64,000 nt of DNA from Nicotiana tabacum (lineage: Eukaryota; Streptophyta; Magnoliopsida; Solanales; Solanaceae). Of this stretch, positions 56,525 through 64,000 are shown piece by piece. Made by a program: the position numbers and the translations under genes. The notes beneath the pieces are model-generated. The model was given only the letters and a program-made list of their open reading frames with translations, was not told where the DNA came from and searched no databases. The stretch is taken from positions 198,172,103 through 198,236,102 of the forward strand of contig NC_134101.1 in the NCBI RefSeq assembly GCF_000715075.1, read 5' to 3'. How positions within the stretch are numbered: the first letter of the stretch is position 1; every line of letters begins with the position of its first letter.

Positions 56525-58520
56525 TGTCACGAACCAAACCGATGGGCCGCTACGGGCACCAGGTACCTTACTCAACCGATTACCAACATAACATATCTTT
56601 TCATGTCATACTATCATAAATAACTAAGCTGGAAGGTTGCCGTGAGATAAGTAGAATACAACATGTGATACCAACTTATACATAAGACATATGGGCCTAT
56701 AAGACCAAATAACCACTCATACACTGAACATAGGCTGACAAGGACATACAATATTTTACGTACACGACATCTGTCTACAAGCCTCTATGAATACATAATT
56801 TTCATAAAGGTCGGTACAGAGCCCCGCCATACCAAACAATACATGTCTAAATCATACTAACTAAACAAGCAATCCGAAACAAATAGAGCACACCAACATC
56901 TTTTTCTAAGCTGATAGCCTACATGGAGGGGTCTCGACATGTCTATCAGGACCTGCGGGCATGAAACGCAGTGTCCTATGGAAAAGGGACGTTAGTACAA
57001 ATAATGTACCTAGTATATAAGGAATGAAAATCAGTAAATAATAGACACGAGAGAAACATGGAGTAAAATACTCGACATGTAAGTCTGAACAACTTTATGA
57101 ATCTTTTAATATTTAAAATATCATGCATATGCGTATAAAAGTGAAACCATGTGTGGGTATATGCATTCATAACATCATCAAGCCTCTGAGGGCATCCCAT
57201 CATATCATCTAGGCCACTGTGGGCAAATCATAAATGTATACCAGCTTATCAGGTGGTGGTGCGTATATAATGCCTTATCCTTTTTCCATATACCATATAC
57301 ATATATACGCGTATATAACGTCGTCTGGTCATGGGTCAATGTACATGTATAAATGAATGCAATGCATGAAAAGTACGTCAATAAAATCTCTCGGAACGTC
57401 ATAAGACCATTATACCTCTAATTAATATCATGAGACAAACTTTATCAACTTACATTTTCTGAGACTCATGAACAGATGATAGAATAATAAGACATATGGG
57501 AATTCAAGAACATAGGCATTTTTAATACCTCTATGAATAGAGTCATTTACGGAAGTTGTGCATTTGGTTGTTTCGTTTGTATCGTATAGATCTTGATAAA
57601 AAGAAAGAAGGGATAGCCTTAACATACTTGAGCCGATTCTCTTGACAATCCACCTAATACACATCAATTGCGGCAACATGGAACAAGTCGTATGAAAAGT
57701 TTGAAGCAACAACGTTGCTATGCAAAGATAATGTTGGCTGAAACTTTTCCTTAAAGAATCGGCAGTAGCATTGTGCATTAGGAAGTCTTGGTGGAAGCTC
57801 TTTCTTAAGAGATGGAAAACAATATTACTATGTAAGGAATTAGCTGAAAACACTTTTGCAAAAGTATTACTTTTCTTTAATCCTTTCTTAAGAGATTCCA
57901 AATTTTATCCTTACTTTTAGGTAGGCCCCACAAAACTAATGACTAAGCCACATAATAAACTTAAGTGTGACACCTCTCAATCCCAATTCAAGAGTCATTA
58001 AGTTGTCTTTAAAGGGCTGCCACGTTTGGAGATGTAACACTTATCTAAATATTTGGATTAATTATCCACTAATCACTTGATTAACTTATTAGTCTTCCAT
58101 TAACCAATAATTAATCAATTACCCACATAATTAAGAAGTATCTCAAATTACTTAAAATACTACTCACTTTAAATATACCTTATACACCTTACTATCATGG
58201 CCATGTGATACCTGTATGGTACTAGTCCATAAATACCGGATATTATAGCTCGGATCGTATTTTATCCCTAAATGTCGAACTTCGACGAAATTCATTTTCT
58301 TCAATTTTCTTATCCTCTTACCTTCACGAATTTACTCATTACTTGCTTGAAATAGTATAAAATGCTTATAATCTTAAAATATCCTCATTCACAAACTTAC
58401 GTCGATTAACTTACGACCAAACTTTAACGTACGAAAAATACGAGATGTAATATCTCATTTTCGAGCTTTCATCAATTTACTTATGGCATACTTTCACATA
58501 TAAAAATATGAGGTGTAACA
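56525..58520 (-). repeat. 5' LTR of element 4, complete (2.0 kb)
   Basis: On the minus strand it starts TGTTACACCTCATATT (58520) and ends GGTTCGTGACA (56525). The chance minus-strand ORF at 57428-57901 is within the LTR and has a partial counterpart at 53803-54096, so it is only shared LTR DNA. Confidence 0.88.
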
Positions 58521-59150
58521 CAACCACTATGCTTACACTTAATCCTCCCGAGTCTGAACTCGTCAAAAAGGCACAAGAATGTACTTCATCCTAACCATGA
58601 ACATCCTGAAAGTCCCCTTAACACACTCATATCTCAAGACCATACAACACATTGAGACATAAATCAAGCAATCATAGCAAAAATTCTTCTGGTCACATCC
58701 AAACCATCTAAGCACAGCCCTCTGTCACATGGTACTCATCATATAGCTATCCAACCACTCACTGAACCATCAGTCCCACTCCGAGGACACTACTAGACAT
58801 ACGAGCCCAAAAGAACATACACACAAAATTGAAACCACTAAGAAGAAGGTGCGGTCTGAATCTGGCCTCAAGTCCTCTAGACAAGCCCATCTCCGCAAAA
58901 CAGGAAACAAATCTCGCACCTAATCCACGATATCACAGGGCATCAGTGCATGGTTGATACCTAGTTCTCAGCATCACGTACGAGTGAGTGGAAGCAATTA
59001 AAAGACATACGTTTTGAGCTGAATCAATGTTGCATGACAAGGAAATAAAGATGGGAAGTTTTCCTACATGCCCTTTTGTTATATCGCATGAGTTTAACAA
59101 CATTGATACCGTTAGATACATTTTGATATGGTATTTTGAGTGGAACATTT
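58521..59150 (-). other. Right continuation of the old non-coding tract
   Basis: Resumes directly after the target duplication of element 4 with the same A/C-rich character as 51835-52752. After about 58940 it changes to leader-like DNA (GGGAAGTTTTCCTACATGCC). No coding signal. Confidence 0.4.
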
Positions 59151-59483
59151 TTGTAAAAAGAAAAAAAGGTTTGAAAAATATGATTTTATATAGTTATTAA
59201 TATTACTACTTTCGAATATGTTTTAAGTTATACATATAATATGAGAAAGTTTATGAGACTTTTTTTATTGTAAAGATAGAAATTATTTTCTCACAAGAAA
59301 AGAAGGTTATCTTTTTACCATTTTAAGAATTTAGCATACGAAATTTTTTACTCTTTATATGAAATTAGGAAATTAGAAGTTGAGAAAATATGTGCATTTT
59401 TTACATGAATATTTTAATGAAACGATAGTGTATGTATTTATTTTATATGGTACCACATGACCATGCTAGTAAGTTATATAAAG
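59151..59483. other. AT-rich stretch, no gene
   Basis: About 330 bases of strongly AT-rich DNA with poly-T and poly-A runs, ending directly before a primer site. It may be the end of a 5' LTR of another family; no second copy is in the window to prove it. Confidence 0.4.
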
Positions 59484-59494
59484 TGGTATCAGAG
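59484..59494 (+). promoter_or_regulatory. Primer-binding site (tRNA-iMet type), element 5
   Basis: TGGTATCAGAG on the plus strand, a perfect match to the common iMet primer site, followed by a leader (CCTAGGGAGTCTAC, CCTAGTAGAGTC) homologous to the leader of element 4 in reverse. Confidence 0.85.
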
Positions 59495-59844
59495 TGGATC
59501 GTGTCCTAGGGAGTCTACAAAGTCGTGCCTAGTAGAGTCTCACTTATGGGTGTGTTGCGCGCCACATTTATAATTGAGAGTCTATAGGGCATTTAGGAAA
59601 TATTACCCTTTTTTTGTCTCCATATCGTGCCATAGAGTAGAGTCGTAAGAAATCAGTGTGAAGCTTTTGCTAAATTTTGTATGCACCAGAGGTGCGGGTA
59701 TTACAGTATAGCTTTAAGACATAATTTTCACCTATGTGGAAGGCAGGTTATGAAAGTGACAGAAGATACAATATGAGATTGAAAAGTAAGTAAGTTGAAG
59801 GTGAAAAAGATACGGGATACTCAAGTACAAGAGGTTGAGAATAG
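59495..59844 (+). other. Leader and remnant internal DNA of element 5
   Basis: About 350 bases between the primer site and the following LTR. No coding domain; the internal region has been lost or was never long. Confidence 0.55.
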
Positions 59845-61541
59845 TTGAGACAATTCTTAATTATGCGGGTAATTGATTAATTACCGGGTAGTGAGAAATT
59901 ACCTAATTAATTAATTAATTGATTATAGGTTAAATTAAAATTTCCCCACCCCACGTCCACGTGGCAACAAGGTCTTGTCAATATTCATGACTCTTACAAT
60001 TGAATGGAAAAGTGGCAATCTTATTGATAAATAATACACCTCATTCTCATATCTTGAATACAAACTTGTAAAGGTAATGTGCTAAGTGCACAACACTTTA
60101 TATTTTGAATACAAAACCACATTTCATTCTTAGATTGTATATGATAATTCCAGTACCTAATTTAAACACCGAAAACTTGATCAAGTACAATTGATAATTT
60201 GAACTAGTAAGAAATGTATGATTGAGAAGAAATTATTGGTTCAATAATCCCTTTATTTTGGTAAGTGTTATGACATCGTCATCTAAGGGAGTACGGTACA
60301 ATCTTTCTCAAGAAAATCGCAAGGATTTTTTCCTACTTTGATCCGACATTACGTGTTCTTTGCAAATGATGTATATTAGAGGGATTTTCAAGAGAACCGG
60401 CTCAGGTGTGTTAAGGATAATCCTTCTTTCTTTTGGCATGATTCAAGTAACGATATGTAAATGTAATGATATTCCATAAGTGGTTTTATTCTTAGCAGTT
60501 AAGGATGTATATGTTATTCATTCCCATAAAAGTGATATTCAAGCATGTCTAAGTATGTATCTAGTCTCTACTGAGATATATGATACATATGTTAATGTTC
60601 GTAATATAGTAATACATGGATCTTCATGCATATTCATTTAACATATACGAACATTATACATTCACGTTGTATTACTACTGAGCTACGACCAGTTGGGTAG
60701 TTATACATTTACCACCATGCTACCGTCAGTCGGGCAGTCATGAATTTACCACCGGGCTACGGCCGGTCAGACAGTTACCACCAGTTTGGAAGTTATGTAT
60801 CATTATTTACCACCAGTTGGGCAGTTATGCATTTACCACCGTGCTACGGTCGGTCGGGCAGTTATCACTGATCAGTTGGGCAGTCATGTATCATATGATA
60901 TGGATAATAGAAACAATCTCAAAGAGAAGCATTATATATATGTATGATAAATATGTATATATGGTGGCACTTCAGAGATTCACGTTGATTCTTATATGTC
61001 CTTAATTAATGTTGACTTATTGTTATGTTTCAGTTCTGCTTTACATACTCAGTACATTATTCGTACTGATATCCTTTTATTGGGGATGTTGCATTCATGC
61101 CTACAAGTATACACAATCAGTTTGGCAAGCCCTCATAGTAGATGAGCCCTCATAGTATACGAGATTGACATTCAGCGAATGATCGGTAAGACTCCACCTC
61201 ATTTGGAGTGCATCCGAGTATATGAGTCATCGTGTCGGAGTTTTGCTATAGACTTATGGGTAGGCCGGTACCCTGTCCTATTTGATGTCATATAATCGTT
61301 GAGGCTTTGTAGACATAGGTTTATTTTGTAGAGAAAGTCAGAGGCCTTGACGGCCCAAATATATTCATGTTTTAAAAAAGATGGTTCATTAATACAGTGG
61401 TTGCCCACTTACAGTTATGCACTATGAGTTGTTTCCATGTTTGCCCACGATGGTCACAAAAAAAATGAGTTACAGAATAGTTCGCTCAGGCCAGTACGAC
61501 ACTGAGTGCCATCCACGCCTCCTCAGGTTTGGGGCGTGACA
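59845..61541 (+). repeat. Plus-strand LTR related to element 4
   Basis: From TTATGCGGGTAATTGATTAAT onward it matches the reverse complement of 52753-54400. It contains ATACTCAGTACATTATTCG (61048), imperfect repeats of CAGTTGGGCAGTTATGCATT (60686-60900), and ends GGGGCGTGACA at 61541. As in the 3' LTR of element 4, the first few hundred LTR bases are missing. Confidence 0.8.
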
Positions 61542-61596
61542 CCTGTAGATTCTCGAAGATAGGTATGGATGTCATCATACTGATCCGCAAGACTCT
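61542..61596. other. Short unassigned spacer
   Basis: 55 bases between two LTRs; nothing recognisable. Confidence 0.4.
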
Positions 61597-64000
61597 TGTA
61601 ATGACCCGACCAGTCGTTTTGAGCTTTTGCACTTCGCTCGCCTGTTCTCAGGCATGAATAGACTCGTGTGATATATTATGACTTATGTAAATCGTCGGTT
61701 TTGGTTTTTAGGGTAATCAGACTAAATTTGGAAGAATAGCTCTTAGTTTGAAGCTTAAAATTTGAAAGATTTGACCAAGTTTTGACTTGTTAGCATATGA
61801 TATTGGATTGGAATTTTTATGATTTTTTTTAGCTCTGTTAGCCGATTTGGGACTTAGGATCATGATAGGAATGTGTTTTGGAGGTCCAGAGTAGATTTAG
61901 GCTTCAATTGGCGAAATTGGAATTTCGGCGTTTTCTAGTTGATAGGTGAGATTTTGATATAGGGGTCGGAATGAAATTATGGAAATTGAAGTAGGTTCGT
62001 TGTATCATTTGTGATGTGCAGGCAAAAGTTCAGGTTATTCGGACAAGATTTGAAAGACTTTTTGATAGAAAGAGGAATTTGGAAGTTTTAGGAATTCTCA
62101 AGCTTGAATTTGGTGTTGATTTGGCATTACGACGTCGTTTTGAGTGTTCCGAGGGTTGGAAAAAGTTTGAATAATGTTATGTGACTTGTTAGCGTATTTG
62201 GTTGAGGTTCTGAGGGCCTCAGGATGGATTTAGATGGTTGACGGAGAGTTTGTTTTTTTTTTTTGAAGAAGTTGCAGAATATTTCTGCTCCTGTTGTTTT
62301 CGCACCTGCGGATTGGGGACCACATGTGCGATACCGCAAATGCGATTTAAGGGCCGCAAATGCGACCAAGAATGAGGAGGGCAAGAGCCGCAAAAGAGTA
62401 AAGCTGAGCGCACCTGCGCCATCATTTGACCGTAGGTGTGGTTTTGGGCGGATAAGTGATTTCCACAGGTGTGACCCATGGACTACAGGTGCGTGTTTGA
62501 GGTTGCAGGTGAGGAATCCCTGGGCCAGAAAGTATATTAACCCTCCTTCACAATTTTTGAGTTATTCTTCACCATTTTCATGCGGTTTTGAGCTTGAGGG
62601 AGCTATTTGAAGGGGAGTTCGTAGAGGTACGTTTTGGACCCTAAACTCGTTTCTATGGTATTATTTCACTGATTAGGCTTGAAATTTATGGAATTTGTGG
62701 TTAAAGTTTGAAGAACTAGGGCTTGAAATTGGAGACCTTCGATAAGGGATTTGAGGGGTCATTTGTGGTTGGATTTTGGTATATCTGATATGTATGAACT
62801 CGTGAGAGTGTAAGGATTCTAGTTTTGTGATTTTTGTTGGAATCTGAGACGTGGGCCCGGGGTCATGTTTGGCCAATTTCGGGATTTTTGGTGTAAATTG
62901 GAAATTTTCAAGTGGGCTTTGTTTCCTTAGCATATTTTGATGGTATGAATCTGCTTTTGGCTAGATTTGGAGCTTTCGGAGGCTGAGTCGAGAGGTAAAG
63001 GCATTGTGGGATATAGTTTGGACCAGATTGAGGTAAGTAATGATTGTAAATGTTTGTCCTGAGGGTATGAAACCCCAGATTTTACATCGTTGTGCTACTT
63101 TGAGGGGACGCACACGCTAGATGACGAGTGTGGTTTCGTTCACCATTGGGGATTGTGACGTAGTCCATCCCATATGACTATTAAGTCGCGTATTTGATCG
63201 AAAAATGTTTGATATCATTGTGTTTTGGAAATCTTTACTATGTTTGGGCTGAATGCCATATTTGGGCTTCGTGCCAACTCTTTGGACCCTTATGAAATTT
63301 TTACTACTATTCCTCACTATTTTGACTTCATATTTGTACTCAGTCATGCGGTATTCTACTATTTTCATAACTCAGCCATATTTACTCTATTTTAATATTT
63401 TAAGTGATATTTTGGGTTGAGCATCATGTTATACTGCTGCCCGAGTGGCTTGAGAGATTTCTGACTAAGTGAGGCCGAGGGATTGTGTTGTGAGGATATT
63501 GTGGGATCAGGCTGCGCACCGCAGCAATATTGTACTCATTCGTGATTTTGCGACCGAGGGCCTGATTTGTTATGCCACGAGGTGGCTTGATTATGAGGCC
63601 GAGAGCCTGTTTGATTATGCCACGAGATAGCTTGTTATTGCGCTTGAGCCGTAAGGGGCCCTTCTCGGAGTTTGTACACCCCCAATGAGCGCGGTTACCC
63701 AGTGTGAGTGATATGATGTAGCCCAAGGGGTTGTTGTTGTTCTTGATCCATGTTTGCCCGAGGGGCGGTTCTTGATTCATATTATGCCCAAGGGGTTGAT
63801 TTCGAGTCATTGTGAGGTAGCCCGAGGGGTTGGTTCTGTTCATATTATGCCCGAGCGGCGGTTTATGGTACATGTTTTTCCCGAGGGGATGTTTACGTTT
63901 TCTATCAGTTATACTCACTGTTTTATCACTCGTTTGAAAACAATTGAAAGTTGTTTTAAAAGATTTTTACTGAAACTGAGCTTGATTTACGAAGTAAATG
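61597..64000 (+). repeat. Large chromovirus-type LTR, cut by window end
   Basis: It starts TGTAATGACCCGACCAGTCG, the usual start of Solanaceae Tekay-type LTRs. Typical CGC-rich stretch at 62290-62500 (ACCTGCGG, CGCAAATGCG, GGTGCG), and a series of GCCCGAGGGG or CACGAGGTGGC phrases at 63420-63900. At least 2.4 kb long. ORFs at 62263-62610 and on the minus strand at 63424-63918 are repeat by-products. Confidence 0.8.

Larger units (their letters stand above)
52753..58520 (-). mobile_element. Element 4: non-coding LTR retroelement, minus strand, with target duplication
   Basis: Two direct copies of an LTR (52753-54408 and 56525-58520) flank 2.1 kb of DNA without gag-pol domains. The right LTR is followed on the minus strand by a primer site TGGTATTAGAG and a leader. 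The outer flanks are CAGCC (52748-52752) and CAACC (58521-58525), a 5-bp target duplication with one change. It is about 5.8 kb in all. This is the layout of a non-autonomous (LARD-like) element mobilised by a chromovirus partner; the partner is not in the window. Confidence 0.82.

Noticed and set aside
57428..57901. A 157-codon minus-strand ORF
   Set aside because: It lies wholly in an LTR and is only partly open in the other LTR copy (53803-54096).
62263..62610. A 115-codon ORF as a host gene
   Set aside because: It coincides with the CGC-rich repeats typical of a chromovirus LTR and is open on both strands because of them.
1..64000. A novel defence, toxin or metabolic gene system
   Set aside because: Everything with coding signal in the window belongs to retrotransposon polyproteins or ORF1; no operon-like or host gene cluster is present.

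Overview
The window is plant nuclear DNA made almost entirely of LTR retrotransposons, most of them dead and several nested inside one another. I found no intact host gene, tRNA, rRNA or CRISPR array. The style of the repeats points to a repeat-rich Solanaceae genome: LTRs starting TGTAATGACCCGACC with CGC-rich U3 segments, iMet-type primer sites TGGTATCAGAG, and Ogre-like elements with 4-5 kb LTRs. The genus cannot be fixed from the sequence alone.

Bases 1-29727 (+ strand) hold two tandem copies of a Tat/Ogre-type Ty3/gypsy element in the order LTR-internal-LTR-internal. LTR-A (1-3930, cut by the window edge) is followed by internal region 1 (3931-15110), LTR-B (15111-19769) and internal region 2 (19770-29727, lacking its leader and its own 3' LTR). 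Each internal region reads ORF1 (unknown function, coiled-coil tail), gag with a Cys-His knuckle, protease, G-patch, a candidate intron, RT, RNase H, a second (archaeal-type) RNase H, integrase, and a long 3' UTR with a 29-bp minisatellite. All reading frames are broken.

Bases 29728-59150 are a stack of insertions. An old plus-strand LTR fragment (29728-31110) is followed by a minus-strand chromovirus-like LTR (about 31111-32472) and its non-coding internal DNA (32473-34935, apparently continuing at 51835-52752 and 58521 onward). That old DNA was interrupted three times: by a 178-bp CACTA-type MITE (34701-34878); by element 3, a complete minus-strand Tat/Ogre element with two LTRs (34936-51834); and by element 4, a minus-strand non-coding LTR element with an iMet primer site and a near-perfect 5-bp target duplication (52753-58520).

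Bases 59151-64000 contain an AT-rich stretch, a plus-strand primer site and leader (59484 onward), an LTR related to element 4 (about 59845-61541), and the start of another large chromovirus-type LTR (61597 to the window end).

The most interesting points are within the Tat/Ogre family. They are the extra ORF1 and its clean loss in element 3, the G-patch behind the protease, candidate introns, a palindromic CCTATAGG motif scattered through every LTR, a 3' UTR minisatellite that is monomeric in one copy and higher-order in another, and a filler-marked deletion that removed the promoter from one LTR. I did not find evidence of a novel cellular system.
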